Shown piece after piece: positions 18,542-27,962 of a stretch of DNA of 64,000 nt; position 1 is the first letter of the stretch, and every line of letters begins with the position of its first letter. The stretch comes from Thermosynechococcus sp. NK55a (GTDB taxonomy: Bacteria; Cyanobacteriota; Cyanobacteriia; Thermosynechococcales; Thermosynechococcaceae). The DNA lies in contig NC_023033.1 in NCBI RefSeq assembly GCF_000505665.1, forward strand, positions 1,054,001 to 1,118,000, written 5' to 3'. Below the pieces are notes generated by a model, which saw nothing but the letters and a program-made list of their open reading frames with translations, was not told the DNA's origin and made no database searches. The translations under genes were made by a program, and so were the position numbers.

Positions 18542-18883
18542 ATGCGACAACTTAACTTCTTGATGATATTTGTCATTGGTTTGGGCTTAGTTCTCTTTAG
18601 TATCCAAAATACCGATCCAGTTAGTATTAAGTTTTTTGAAGGAAAGGTCATTCAAGCGCCACTGTGCGTTGAACTGATTGTCGCTATGGGGGTGGGTGCC
18701 CTCTTTGCCTGGGTCTTTAACGTTTGGGTACAGCTACAGCGCACCTTTACGATTCGGGTGGAAATGGAAGCCCGCGATGAACAAATTGCCCACCTTGAGC
18801 AGGATGTGGAGCGCTATAAAGCTGCCCTTGAGGAGCAACAACGCCTTTTGCCCAGTGTCAGCAGTGCCTCGACGGAAAAGTAG
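18542..18883 (+). CDS. LapA-domain (DUF1049) membrane protein
   Basis: A 113-aa protein from ATG 18542. Two transmembrane helices (LMIFVIGLGLVLFSIQN and the one around VAMGVGALFAWVFNVWVQL) flank a short loop with NTDPVSIKFF, the LapA/DUF1049 signature. A C-terminal coiled coil follows (about 75-105: EQIAHLEQDVERYKAALEEQ). LapA proteins take part in lipopolysaccharide assembly in enterobacteria; the cyanobacterial role is not established. Confidence 0.75.
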   Translation: MRQLNFLMIFVIGLGLVLFSIQNTDPVSIKFFEGKVIQAPLCVELIVAMGVGALFAWVFNVWVQLQRTFTIRVEMEARDEQIAHLEQDVERYKAALEEQQRLLPSVSSASTEK

Positions 18884-18965
18884 CCTAGAGCCTTGAAAAT
18901 TCGTTAGGCTAAAAAGTGATTAACCTTTGTTGCCTTTGTTATTTTCTGTTAACTTGGCGTGTCCT

Positions 18966-19532
18966 ATGGCTGTATCTCTGGCTGTTGAAAAGAAAAAGTT
19001 AAAAAATCCGCCCCTACAGCTGCACTATTTGGGCGATCGCGTGCTGCGTCAACCCGCCAAACGGGTCAGCAAAGTAGATGACAGTATCCGCGATATTGTG
19101 CGGAAAATGCTCCAAACCATGTACAGTGCCGATGGCATTGGCTTGGCGGCACCGCAGGTGGGCATCAATAAGCAAATTCTCGTCATCGATATTCATCCCG
19201 ATGACCCTAAAGCGGAGCCGTTGGTGATGATTAACCCGGTCATTAGGGACTTCAGTGAAGAACTGGAGGTTTGCCAAGAGGGCTGCCTAAGTATTCCTGG
19301 GGTGTACCTAGAGGTGCGTCGTCCGGCTATGGTGGCGGTGTCCTACAAAGATGAGTGGGGTCGTCCCCAAGAAATCATGGCGGCTGGGTTGCTTGCCCGT
19401 GCGATCCAGCATGAAATTGATCATCTAACGGGGGTAATGTTTGTCGATCGCGTGGAAAACCAAGCGTTGCTGCGTCATGCACTCACGGAGCATGGGTTTA
19501 CCGCCAGTGCTGTGCGTCCCATTGCTGCTTAA
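18966..19532 (+). CDS. def: Peptide deformylase
   Basis: A 188-aa metalloenzyme that removes the N-formyl group from new proteins. All three motifs are intact: GIGLAAPQ (57-64), EGCLSIPG with the metal Cys, and HEIDHLTG with two metal His and the catalytic Glu. ATG 18966 is preferred; the frame is open back to 18927, but those residues do not fit the family. It is followed 18 bp later by a small membrane protein gene and then gcvH. Confidence 0.93.
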   Translation: MAVSLAVEKKKLKNPPLQLHYLGDRVLRQPAKRVSKVDDSIRDIVRKMLQTMYSADGIGLAAPQVGINKQILVIDIHPDDPKAEPLVMINPVIRDFSEELEVCQEGCLSIPGVYLEVRRPAMVAVSYKDEWGRPQEIMAAGLLARAIQHEIDHLTGVMFVDRVENQALLRHALTEHGFTASAVRPIAA

Positions 19533-19550
19533 CCCTGAGGAGCATTGTCT

Positions 19551-19748
19551 GTGGCCAAGAGTTATCTATACTTATTGGGGGCCTGTGTGGCAGCGATCGC
19601 CACGGTGGGTTGCATTTTTGAACTGAGCTCTGGGGAAGCCCAGTTGGGAACTGTGCCCACCACTGTGATTTTGCTCCTCAGTGCGCCCCTCGGTTTCGTG
19701 GCCTTTGTAACAGCGGTGCGCCTTGCCCGTGCCAGCGATCGCCCCTGA
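19551..19748 (+). CDS. Small two-helix membrane protein
   Basis: A 65-aa protein starting at GTG 19551 after a GAGG ribosome binding site. It has two hydrophobic helices ([19 protein letters not shown] and [20 protein letters not shown]) joined by a polar loop and a short basic tail. It sits between def (18 bp gap) and gcvH (16 bp gap) on the same strand, probably in one transcript. Function unknown. Confidence 0.55.
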   Translation: MAKSYLYLLGACVAAIATVGCIFELSSGEAQLGTVPTTVILLLSAPLGFVAFVTAVRLARASDRP

Positions 19749-19764
19749 TGGATTGGAATCTGCT

Positions 19765-20148
19765 ATGACACTCACCTACCCTGAGGACCTGCAATACCTC
19801 GACAGCCACGAGTACCTGCGCCTTGAGGGCGACACGGCTACCATCGGCGTTAGTGCCTTTGCTGTGGATCAACTGGGGGATATTGTCTTTGTCGAGTTGC
19901 CTGCCGTTGGCGATACCCTAGAACCCGGCGAGCGCTTTGGCACGATTGAATCGGTCAAGGCCGTTGAGGATCTCTATGCGCCCCTTGGGGGAACCGTCAT
20001 CGCCGTCAATCAAGCCGTCATTGACAACCCCGAGCAAATTGCTGCAGATCCCTATGGTGAGGGGTGGTTGGTGAAGGTGCAAGTCAGTACCCCCCCTACC
20101 GGACTCCTCTCAGCGGCGGATTATCGTGCCCTAGTGGAAGGAGCTTAG
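19765..20148 (+). CDS. gcvH: Glycine cleavage system H protein
   Basis: A 127-aa lipoyl-carrier protein that shuttles the aminomethyl group between the P, T and L proteins during glycine decarboxylation, the photorespiratory step downstream of glycolate oxidation. The lipoyl-lysine motif is in [18 protein letters not shown]. Start at ATG 19765; the longer frame from 19723 lacks family resemblance. Its TAG is followed at once by the GTG of the livH-like gene. Confidence 0.93.
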   Translation: MTLTYPEDLQYLDSHEYLRLEGDTATIGVSAFAVDQLGDIVFVELPAVGDTLEPGERFGTIESVKAVEDLYAPLGGTVIAVNQAVIDNPEQIAADPYGEGWLVKVQVSTPPTGLLSAADYRALVEGA

Positions 20149-21084
20149 GTGGTAACCAACGCCTTGCAAGTCCTTGTAGATGGACTGGCCACAGGGAGTG
20201 TTTATGCCATCTTTGCCCTCGGCTATACCCTTGTCTTCTCGATTTTGGGCATTATCAACTTTGCTCACGGCGCTGTTTTTGCCATTGGTGCTTATCTCAC
20301 CTATGCTCTCTTGGGAGGACGCTTTGGCTTTAATGGCCTGTTGGCCAATGGGCAGCTTCCCATTGCCTTACCCTTTGCCCCGGCCTTAGCTTTGAGTGCC
20401 CTTGGCTGTGGGCTGTTGGGGGTTGGCATTGATTGGGTTGTCTTTCGACCGTTGCGGCAGCAGCGCACCGATACCCTCTTGACGGTGGTGGCCAGTCTTG
20501 GAGCTGCCGTTTTCCTCACCAACCTGATCCAGTATTTAGTGGGTGCCGAAGTCTATACCTACCCCGATCAACTCTGGGGTGGATTGCCCCTTACCCTGCG
20601 ATGGGGGGACATTACCCTGCGCACTAGCCAATTTATTATCTTTGCCGTGGCTGTGGTTTTGATGATTGCCCTGACCTATTGGGTGAAAGGGACGCGCATG
20701 GGGAAAGGATTGCAAGCCGTGGCTGAAAATCCGACTGCCGCCACATTGCTGGGCATTGATGGTGATCGCATTATTCAAGTGACATTTTTTGTTAGCAGTG
20801 CTTTGGCTGCTGTTGCTGGCACCCTCATTGCCTTGAGTGTTGGGATTACAGGGCCACAGTTTGGGGTGATCTTTGGTCTCAAGGGGTTAGCGGTGATTGT
20901 TGTGGGGGGCCTCGGGAGCTTACCGGGAACAATGTTGGCCGGTTTTTTGCTGGGATTGGTGGAGGCAATCGTGCCTGCGGCCGCTTCGGGGTTTCGGGAT
21001 GCTGCTGCCTTTGCAATCCTCTTTCTGGTGCTGCTTGTGCGCCCCCAAGGGCTATTGGGTCAGCCCCCAGTTGAAAAAGTCTAA
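20149..21084 (+). CDS. Branched-chain/neutral amino acid ABC transporter permease (LivH/NatD type)
   Basis: A 311-aa inner membrane permease with about eight hydrophobic helices. LDGLATGSVYAIFALGYTLVFSI-like start (residues 9-30), NFAHGAVFAIGAY and VVGGLGSLPGTMLAGFLLG near the C-terminus are typical of the LivH family. In cyanobacteria the nearest known member is NatD of the neutral amino acid system; UrtB of the urea transporter is an alternative. Starts with GTG with no gap after gcvH. No partner LivM, LivF/G or binding protein is in the window. Confidence 0.82.
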   Translation: MVTNALQVLVDGLATGSVYAIFALGYTLVFSILGIINFAHGAVFAIGAYLTYALLGGRFGFNGLLANGQLPIALPFAPALALSALGCGLLGVGIDWVVFRPLRQQRTDTLLTVVASLGAAVFLTNLIQYLVGAEVYTYPDQLWGGLPLTLRWGDITLRTSQFIIFAVAVVLMIALTYWVKGTRMGKGLQAVAENPTAATLLGIDGDRIIQVTFFVSSALAAVAGTLIALSVGITGPQFGVIFGLKGLAVIVVGGLGSLPGTMLAGFLLGLVEAIVPAAASGFRDAAAFAILFLVLLVRPQGLLGQPPVEKV

Positions 21085-21097
21085 GGCGCTTCAATCA

Positions 21098-22780
21098 CTA
21101 ATTCACTGCTGTAGCTAGAACCGTGCCCCTGGCGGCCACTAATTCCACCTTCAAGCTGACGCTAAATTGGCTTTCAAAGGGTTCTTTTTTGTAGTTGACA
21201 CTCCAAATTTCCAACTCACAGCGATCGCTAGGATCTGCCGGATGGATCTGCAGGCAAAACTGTCGCTGCGGAGCGCGCCACTCACAGGTAATGTGATCCA
21301 CGGCCCCAATTTGTCGCCGATCCAAGGCCGAAGCCAGCCGTAGAATGGCACTGAGTTGCTCGACCATTTGCCGTTCTCGCCGTCCCATCAATTGACGGAA
21401 GTTTTCATGCTTTTTCTTGGGGGGGCTTTTGCGGTGATAGCGACAGAGGTTGGCAATGATTTCAATTTCCGTATCAGTGTAGCCGAGTAAGCCGCCGTGG
21501 CGCACAAGGTAGTAGGAATGTTTATGGTGGGCGGAATGGCTGACGTAGTGGCCGGCATTGTGGAGAATGGCCGCTGCCCAGAGGAGTTCCCGTTCTGCTT
21601 CTGTCCAGTTGTGGAGAATCCCTTGGGTGCGATCAAACAGGGTTAGGGCAAAATTGGCCACCCGTTCACTGCTGGCCAGATTGACGTGGAATTTTTGCGC
21701 CAAACTGTAGGTACTGCGCTGGCGGACGGAGCTTTGATAGCGCAGGCGGTCTTCAATCAGTCCGTGGGTCAGCATCCAATCCACAATGATGCCTTCCCGC
21801 AGGGCGCGATCGCAGGTGATCAGGCTGCTTTGGCCAAGCATCTCCATGGCCTCAGCGAGAATTACTGCCCCCGCAACAATAATTTCCGCTCGCCGCTCCG
21901 ACATCCCCAAGAGTTGACAGCGTTGGTTAAAGTTGAGCCGCCGCAATTTGGCCAGCAGAGCTTTCAAGTCCTCAAGGGTGAGTTCATAGCCCCGTAGAGA
22001 GGGGGGGCAAGTACCAAGGCGATCGCAGGTGTGAATCATCATCAGGCTTTCAATGGTGCCTGAGGTACCCACCAATTGCGGTTTTTCATGGGGGCCGAGC
22101 TGCTGCCGCAGGTCCTCCACAGCGCGATCCAACATTCCCCGCACATAGGCACGCAGGGCAATGTAGTCTTGATCGCTAATGGGATCACTTTTGACAAATA
22201 AATCCGTCAGGCGCACAGCCCCCACCTTGGTACTACTGAGGCAACGAGGTTCATGGCCATCGCCAAGAATTAACTCCGTGGAGCCACCCCCAATGTCTAT
22301 GATGATGTGGGGCTTGCCGTTGAATTCTAGCCCCGAGAGTACCCCCAAGTAGATGCGCCGCGCTTCCTCTTCGCCGGAAATGAGATCAATGGTCAGGCCG
22401 GTCTCTTTTTTGACCCGCTCTAAAAACTCGCGACCATTGGGGGCTTCGCGCACGGCACTCGTGGCCACGCCAATCATTTCTTCCGCCTTGAGGCCCGTGG
22501 CCAATTCGCGACAGCGCCGCAGGGTGGCGATCGCCCGCTGCATGGCCTCTTCCGTCAGTTGCCCGGTAATTTGGCAGCGTTCCCCCAGCCGCACCATATC
22601 CTTTTCCGTCGCAATGATTTTGAAGCTGGGTAAGCTGGGCTGAATTTGCACCACCACCATGTGAATTGAGTTTGTCCCGACATCAATTGCCGCCAGAATG
22701 CGATCGCTGAGGTTCACCGGTCGCCACAGGTGGAGATGTTGTTCAGCCGTCATTGGAGTTGTCATCAAGGGGACAAACAT
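21098..22780 (-). CDS. ppx: Ppx/GppA family exopolyphosphatase
   Basis: A 560-aa protein with an actin-like phosphatase N-terminal part (AAIDVGTNSIHMVVVQ near 32-47; DIGGGSTELILG near 165-175) and a C-terminal HD-type domain (ILHNAGHYVSHSAHHKHSYY), the long Ppx architecture. It hydrolyses terminal phosphates of polyphosphate or pppGpp. Several ATGs are possible at the start (22780, 22765, 22753). It converges with livH, leaving a 13-bp gap. A PPK2 gene is also in the window (50120-51022). Confidence 0.88.
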   Translation of the reverse strand: MFVPLMTTPMTAEQHLHLWRPVNLSDRILAAIDVGTNSIHMVVVQIQPSLPSFKIIATEKDMVRLGERCQITGQLTEEAMQRAIATLRRCRELATGLKAEEMIGVATSAVREAPNGREFLERVKKETGLTIDLISGEEEARRIYLGVLSGLEFNGKPHIIIDIGGGSTELILGDGHEPRCLSSTKVGAVRLTDLFVKSDPISDQDYIALRAYVRGMLDRAVEDLRQQLGPHEKPQLVGTSGTIESLMMIHTCDRLGTCPPSLRGYELTLEDLKALLAKLRRLNFNQRCQLLGMSERRAEIIVAGAVILAEAMEMLGQSSLITCDRALREGIIVDWMLTHGLIEDRLRYQSSVRQRSTYSLAQKFHVNLASSERVANFALTLFDRTQGILHNWTEAERELLWAAAILHNAGHYVSHSAHHKHSYYLVRHGGLLGYTDTEIEIIANLCRYHRKSPPKKKHENFRQLMGRRERQMVEQLSAILRLASALDRRQIGAVDHITCEWRAPQRQFCLQIHPADPSDRCELEIWSVNYKKEPFESQFSVSLKVELVAARGTVLATAVN

Positions 22781-22862
22781 CCCCTATGGTACCCCAACTC
22801 CAAACCTTTTCAGGGGGATGAAACAGACTCAAAACATGAAAGCCAAGACGGTCTCTCCTATT

Positions 22863-23594
22863 TCACAAAAGGGCTGTATTTCCTGTTAAATGATCCTTGA
22901 TTTTGGCGGCAATCCGTGAGCCTAAATAGTCGGGAATAACGCTGCCATTGGGACCCAGCAGATAGAGCAACAGCCGCACCCGCCCCTGCCAAAGCATAAA
23001 ATTGATATTGACCACCAGCAATTCCTCTTGCCAAAGGGCGTGCATTACCTTATAGAGCAGTGCCGGATGATTTGCAGACTCCACCAAGAGTGCCGGCAGA
23101 TGAAAGACCTGATCTTGATAGAAACTGGTGGTAACTTGCGGCAGGCCTTCGTTGAGGTTAAACTCCATGGCCAGCATTTCCTCAACCGCAAACTCACCAC
23201 TGAGGGTCTGTTGGAGGGCACGGCGGACGCTTTCACTGCGCTTTTTGGTCAGGGGTTTGCCCTGCTCTGAGAGCACAAGTTTGACAAAGACCAGCAGCGG
23301 TGGTCGCACATGGCCATAGAGCGAGACATTGTGAATCGTCAGCTTGTAGGCGGCCATCACCCCAAAGAGATCACTCAGGAGATAAGAGTGATTGCGGTGG
23401 GCAAAGTGGAGAATGGAGCGATCGCCCTCGGGGACGATTTGAATCACCGCCTGATTTGTCCGATGAATTTGAAAGCCCAACTTCAGGTTTTGCAGTTGGA
23501 CGTCCCGACCAACAAATTGCTCATAAAAGTCCGGAAAAGAGCGGTTGAATCGCTTCAGGACATCAAGGTTACGCAGTTGAAAATCGGAAACCAT
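22863..23594 (-). CDS. Conserved protein with ACT-like repeats
   Basis: A 243-aa protein without membrane helices. Two segments have the alternating beta-alpha pattern of ACT domains: HRNHSYLLSDLFGVMAAYKL (about 68-87), in which an amino-acid-binding turn would lie, and ESANHPALLYKVMHALWQEE (about 172-191). These resemble the C-terminal ACT pair of GlnD, but no nucleotidyltransferase or HD part is present. Function unknown. Lies 82 bp downstream of ppx on the same strand. Confidence 0.6.
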   Translation of the reverse strand: MVSDFQLRNLDVLKRFNRSFPDFYEQFVGRDVQLQNLKLGFQIHRTNQAVIQIVPEGDRSILHFAHRNHSYLLSDLFGVMAAYKLTIHNVSLYGHVRPPLLVFVKLVLSEQGKPLTKKRSESVRRALQQTLSGEFAVEEMLAMEFNLNEGLPQVTTSFYQDQVFHLPALLVESANHPALLYKVMHALWQEELLVVNINFMLWQGRVRLLLYLLGPNGSVIPDYLGSRIAAKIKDHLTGNTALL

Positions 23595-23665
23595 GGGTGA
23601 GAGTCGCTATACTATAGCCTAGGCCGGGTTACACTAGGTCGTTTCTCCATCTCCAGCATACTTGC

Positions 23666-24190
23666 ATGAGCTTCTGGAAATCGCTGTTCAATTCACAACC
23701 GACTGCCAGCACTACCACGACGTCCCCTAGTTTAGGTTCTCCGGTAGAGCGGGACAATGGCAGCGAAAGCAAAATTATTTTTAGCAAAGAAAAAGATATT
23801 GATGTCTATGAACTAGAAGAACTTTGTGATGCTGTCGGCTGGTCGCGCCGTCCGATTCGTAAGGTGAAAAAAGCAATTCAGCACAGCTTTTTGGTGATCT
23901 CAATGTGGGAGCAGCGGGGTGCCTATCGTCGTCTGATTGGCTTTTCCCGTGCCACCTCTGACCATGCCTTCAATGCCACGATTTGGGATGTAGTGGTGCA
24001 TCCAGAATTTCAGGGGCGCGGTCTGGGCAAGGAGCTGATGCGGCAGATTATCAAAGAACTGCGCAGCGAGGACATCAGCAACATTACCCTCTTTGCCGAT
24101 CCCCATGTGGTGGACTTTTACCGTCAGTTGGGTTTTCGCCCCGATCCCGAGGGGATTAAGGGAATGTTTTGGTACCCCAATTCCCGCTAG
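23666..24190 (+). CDS. GNAT N-acetyltransferase (Ycf52/SNAT-like)
   Basis: A 174-aa GNAT protein. Residues 1-40 are low-complexity Ser/Thr-rich; the fold follows, with [20 protein letters not shown] holding the acetyl-CoA pyrophosphate loop (Q/RxxGxG) and [20 protein letters not shown] at the end. It resembles the cyanobacterial/plastid Ycf52 group, whose members include serotonin N-acetyltransferase-like enzymes and plastid NSI protein acetyltransferases. Substrate not determinable. Confidence 0.8.
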   Translation: MSFWKSLFNSQPTASTTTTSPSLGSPVERDNGSESKIIFSKEKDIDVYELEELCDAVGWSRRPIRKVKKAIQHSFLVISMWEQRGAYRRLIGFSRATSDHAFNATIWDVVVHPEFQGRGLGKELMRQIIKELRSEDISNITLFADPHVVDFYRQLGFRPDPEGIKGMFWYPNSR

Positions 24191-24228
24191 GCTCGATAAT
24201 CAATAACATAGCTGAATGATCCTTTGCC

Positions 24229-26513
24229 ATGAGCCAAACCCCCCTCGTCACTGAGGCTGAGATTGCTGCAGAAGGTCTCAAGCCCCAGGAATATGCTGAA
24301 ATTGTCCGTCGCCTAGGCCGTCATCCCAACCGCACGGAATTGGGAATGTTCGGCGTGATGTGGTCGGAGCATTGCTGCTACAAAAACTCGCGGCCCCTGC
24401 TGAAGCAGTTTCCTACCCAAGGACCACGGGTTCTTGTCGGTCCCGGTGAGAATGCTGGTGTTGTGGACTTAGGGGATGGCTTGCGCCTTGCTTTTAAGAT
24501 TGAGTCCCACAACCATCCTTCGGCCATTGAACCCTTTCAGGGAGCAGCGACTGGAGTGGGGGGGATTCTGCGGGATATTTTTACGATGGGGGCACGTCCC
24601 ATTGCCCTGCTGAACGCCCTGCGCTTTGGTGATCTTAAGGAAGCAAAAACCCAACAATTGGTGAAAGGAGTAGTGGCGGGTATTGCCCACTATGGCAACT
24701 GTGTCGGTGTGCCCACAGTGGGGGGGAGGTCTATTTTGACCCCTGCTATACCGGTAACCCCTTGGTGAATGCCATGGCCCTGGGTCTTATGGAAACCCCA
24801 GAGATTGTTAAATCGGCAGCCAGTGGTATTGGCAATCCAGTCCTCTACGTTGGCGCCACCACGGGGCGGGATGGCATGGGGGGAGCCAGTTTTGCCAGTG
24901 CCGAGCTGACGGATGAGTCAATGGGCGATCGCCCTGCTGTTCAAGTGGGGGATCCCTTCATGGAAAAATGCCTCATTGAAGCCTGTCTGGAAGCCTTTCA
25001 AACTGGAGCAGTTGTGGCCGCCCAAGATATGGGGGCGGCAGGATTGACCTGTTCGACCTCGGAAATGGCTGCCAAAGGCGGTGTGGGCATTGAACTGGAC
25101 TTGGACAAGGTGCCCGTGCGCGAACAGGGGATGGTGCCCTACGAGTTTCTGCTTTCGGAATCCCAAGAACGGATGCTGTTTGTGGCGGCGCAAGGGCGGG
25201 AAGCAGAACTGATTGAGATTTTCCATCGTTGGGGCTTGCAGGCGGTGGTTGTGGGGCGTGTCATTGCTGAACCGGTGGTGCGGGTGCTTTACCGTGGCGA
25301 GGTGGCCGCAGAGGTGCCTGCCCGTGCCCTTGCCGAAGATACTCCCCTCTATGAGCGACAGTGCCCTAATGAGCCGCCAGCCTATGTCCAACAGGCGCGG
25401 CAGTGGTCGGTGGATCAATTACCGCTACCGGCGCGATCGCCCGCGGAGATTTTGCTCACGCTCCTTGCTACCCCCAGTATTGCCTCTAAAGCCTGGGTCT
25501 ATCGTCAGTACGATCACGAAGTCCAAAATAATACCTTGATCTTCCCCGGCGATGCCGATGCAGCAGTGATTCGCCTGCGGGGTACGCCAAAAGGAATTGC
25601 TGCAACCGTGGATTGCCCCAGCCGCTATGTGTATCTGGATCCCTACGAAGGGGGCAAAGCAGCCGTTGCCGAAGCTGCTCGTAATCTCAGTTGTGTCGGG
25701 GCAGAGCCTCTGGCTGTTACCGATAACCTCAATTTTGGTAGCCCAGAAACCGCTGTGGGTTACTGGCAGTTAGCCAATGCCTGCCGAGGTCTTGCCGAGG
25801 CTTGCCATGCCCTGCAAACGCCGGTCACAGGTGGGAACGTCTCCCTCTACAACGAAACAATTGATAGGAATGGCCAGCCCCAGCCCATTTATCCGACCCC
25901 TGTGGTGGGGATGGTGGGGTTGATTGCCGACCTGCAGCGGGTTGTCGGTCAGGGCTGGCGATCGCCAGGGGATGTCATCTACCTATTGGGGTTGCCTCTG
26001 ACTACGCCTTTGAGTGATCCGCGCCTGAGCCTAGGCGGTTCAGAATACCTGGCCCAGATTCATGGGCTTGTGGCCGGTTGTCCACCTCAGATTGATTTAG
26101 ACCTAGAGCAGCGAGTGCAGGCAGTGTGTCGCTATGGCATTCAGCAGGGTTGGATTGCCAGTGCCCACGATCTCAGTGAAGGTGGTTTGGCTGTGGCCTT
26201 GGCAGAAAGCTGTCTCAGCGGCCAGCGGGGGGCGAAGATTCAATTACCAGCGGGCACCTATCCCCGCTGGGATGTGCTGCTATTTGCTGAAGGGGGGGCG
26301 CGAATTCTGGTTTCTGTGCCACCGACGGAACAGACAGCATGGGAGGCCTATGTGCAGGCGCAATTGCCCAATGCTTGGACACGCTTAGGGGTGGTTAATG
26401 GTGAACATACCGAACTGTGTATTGACACCTGTGACAATTCTCTGCTTATCAACGTTACGATAAAGGAGTTAGCTCTTGCGTGGCGATCGCCCCTGCCGAA
26501 ATATTTGGACTAA
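24229..26513 (+). CDS. purL: Phosphoribosylformylglycinamidine synthase subunit PurL, frameshifted
   Basis: The two halves of PurL lie in different frames: 24229 onward reads normally to PTVGG, then turns to nonsense and stops at 24768; from about 24727 the -1 frame continues [20 protein letters not shown] and runs to 26513. One extra G in the G7 run (24720-24726) restores a 761-aa protein, the normal length of the small-type PurL. The rest is intact, including [11 protein letters not shown] and [13 protein letters not shown]. PurL converts FGAR, glutamine-derived ammonia and ATP to FGAM. purF starts on the next base after its stop. Confidence 0.9.
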
Positions 26514-27962
26514 ATGACAGAACAACAATTTGCTGATAAGCCGGAAGAAGCCTGTGGTGTGTTTGGGGTCTATGCCCCCGGGGCGGATGTGGCTCGCCTC
26601 GCCTACTTTGGTCTCTATGCCCTGCAACATCGAGGTCAGGAATCGGCTGGCATTGCCACATTTGCTGGAAACACCGTCCACTGTTACAAGGATATGGGCT
26701 TGGTGTCCCAAGTCTTTGATGAAGAGATTCTTGGACGGCTGGTGGGAGATTTGGCTGTCGGCCACAACCGCTACTCAACCACAGGTTCCAGTCGCATTGT
26801 CAACGCCCAACCAGTGGTAGTGGAAACCCGCCTAGGACCTTTGGCCTTAGCCCACAACGGCAACTTGGTGAATACCTACGCCCTGCGGGAACAGGTGCTG
26901 GCCTGTGATGCGCCCACGGCGGTGTTGGCGAGTACAACAGATTCTGAACTCATTGCCTGGGCGATCGCCCAAGCGGTGGCCACTGGCCAATCCTGGTCAG
27001 AGGGCATGATTACTGCGGCTCAACAGTGCCAAGGGGCTTTTAGTTTAGTGGTGGGTACCCCAGCGGGATTGTTTGGCCTGCGGGATGCCCACGGCATTCG
27101 TCCCTTAGTGATTGGCCGCCTGATGATAGAAGGGACAGCCCATTATGTCCTTGCTTCGGAGACCTGCGCCCTTGATATTATTGGTGCCGACTATGTGCGG
27201 GATGTGGAGCCGGGGGAACTCGTCCACATTACTCCTGAAGGGATTGGCAGCATACAATGGGCAGAGTCCCAACGGAAGCTGTGTATCTTTGAGATGATTT
27301 ACTTTGCCCGTCCTGATAGTGTCATGCAGCGGGAGAGCCTCTATAGCTACCGGCAGCGCTTGGGGTACCAGTTGGGTCGGGAAGCTCCCGCCGATGCCGA
27401 CGTGGTGATTGCTGTGCCTGATTCTGGCGTGCCAGCGGCCATTGGCTTTTCCCAAGCGACGGGGGTACCCTACGCCGAAGGCTTGATTAAAAATCGCTAC
27501 GTGGGGCGCACCTTTATTCAGCCCACCCAGTCGATGCGGGAGTCGGGAATTCGCATGAAGCTGAATCCGCTGCGGGATGTACTGATGGGACAGCGGGTGG
27601 TGATTGTCGATGACTCGATTGTGCGGGGCACCACTAGCCGCAAAATTGTCAAGGCACTGCGGGATGCCGGTGCTGTGGAAGTCCACATGCGTATTTCTTC
27701 GCCCCCTGTCACTCACCCCTGCTTCTATGGCATTGACACCGATACTCAAGATCAACTGATTGCCGCCACCAAGTCTGTGCCTGAGATTGCCGCTCAGATT
27801 GGCGTGGATTCCCTGAGTTACCTCAGTTGGCAGGGGATGATTGCCGCCACCTACGATACGGGCGATCGCTTCTGTTCCGCCTGCTTTACCGGCAAGTACC
27901 CGATTAGCATCCCCGAGCCAGTGAAACGGCAAAAATTGGTGCTTGAGCAACTTCCCCAATGA
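26514..27962 (+). CDS. purF: Amidophosphoribosyltransferase
   Basis: A 482-aa enzyme for the first committed step of purine synthesis (PRPP plus glutamine to phosphoribosylamine). The propeptide MTEQQFADKPEEA precedes the nucleophile in CGVFGVYAPG (Cys14). The glutaminase domain has RGQESAGI and GHNRYSTTG; the PRPP loop is VVIVDDSIVRGTTSRK. C-terminal cysteines (SACFTGKYP) fit an Fe-S-containing type. ATG directly follows the purL stop, and the stop overlaps the next gene by 4 nt (ATGA). Confidence 0.95.
   Translation: MTEQQFADKPEEACGVFGVYAPGADVARLAYFGLYALQHRGQESAGIATFAGNTVHCYKDMGLVSQVFDEEILGRLVGDLAVGHNRYSTTGSSRIVNAQPVVVETRLGPLALAHNGNLVNTYALREQVLACDAPTAVLASTTDSELIAWAIAQAVATGQSWSEGMITAAQQCQGAFSLVVGTPAGLFGLRDAHGIRPLVIGRLMIEGTAHYVLASETCALDIIGADYVRDVEPGELVHITPEGIGSIQWAESQRKLCIFEMIYFARPDSVMQRESLYSYRQRLGYQLGREAPADADVVIAVPDSGVPAAIGFSQATGVPYAEGLIKNRYVGRTFIQPTQSMRESGIRMKLNPLRDVLMGQRVVIVDDSIVRGTTSRKIVKALRDAGAVEVHMRISSPPVTHPCFYGIDTDTQDQLIAATKSVPEIAAQIGVDSLSYLSWQGMIAATYDTGDRFCSACFTGKYPISIPEPVKRQKLVLEQLPQ

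Noticed and set aside
18881..18911. TAGCCTA/TAGGCTA inverted repeat after the LapA gene, as a terminator
   Set aside because: No T-tract follows on the plus strand, and the stem is short with a 17-nt loop.
27105..27959. 284-codon minus-strand frame inside purF
   Set aside because: Antisense shadow of a strongly conserved gene; no family features.
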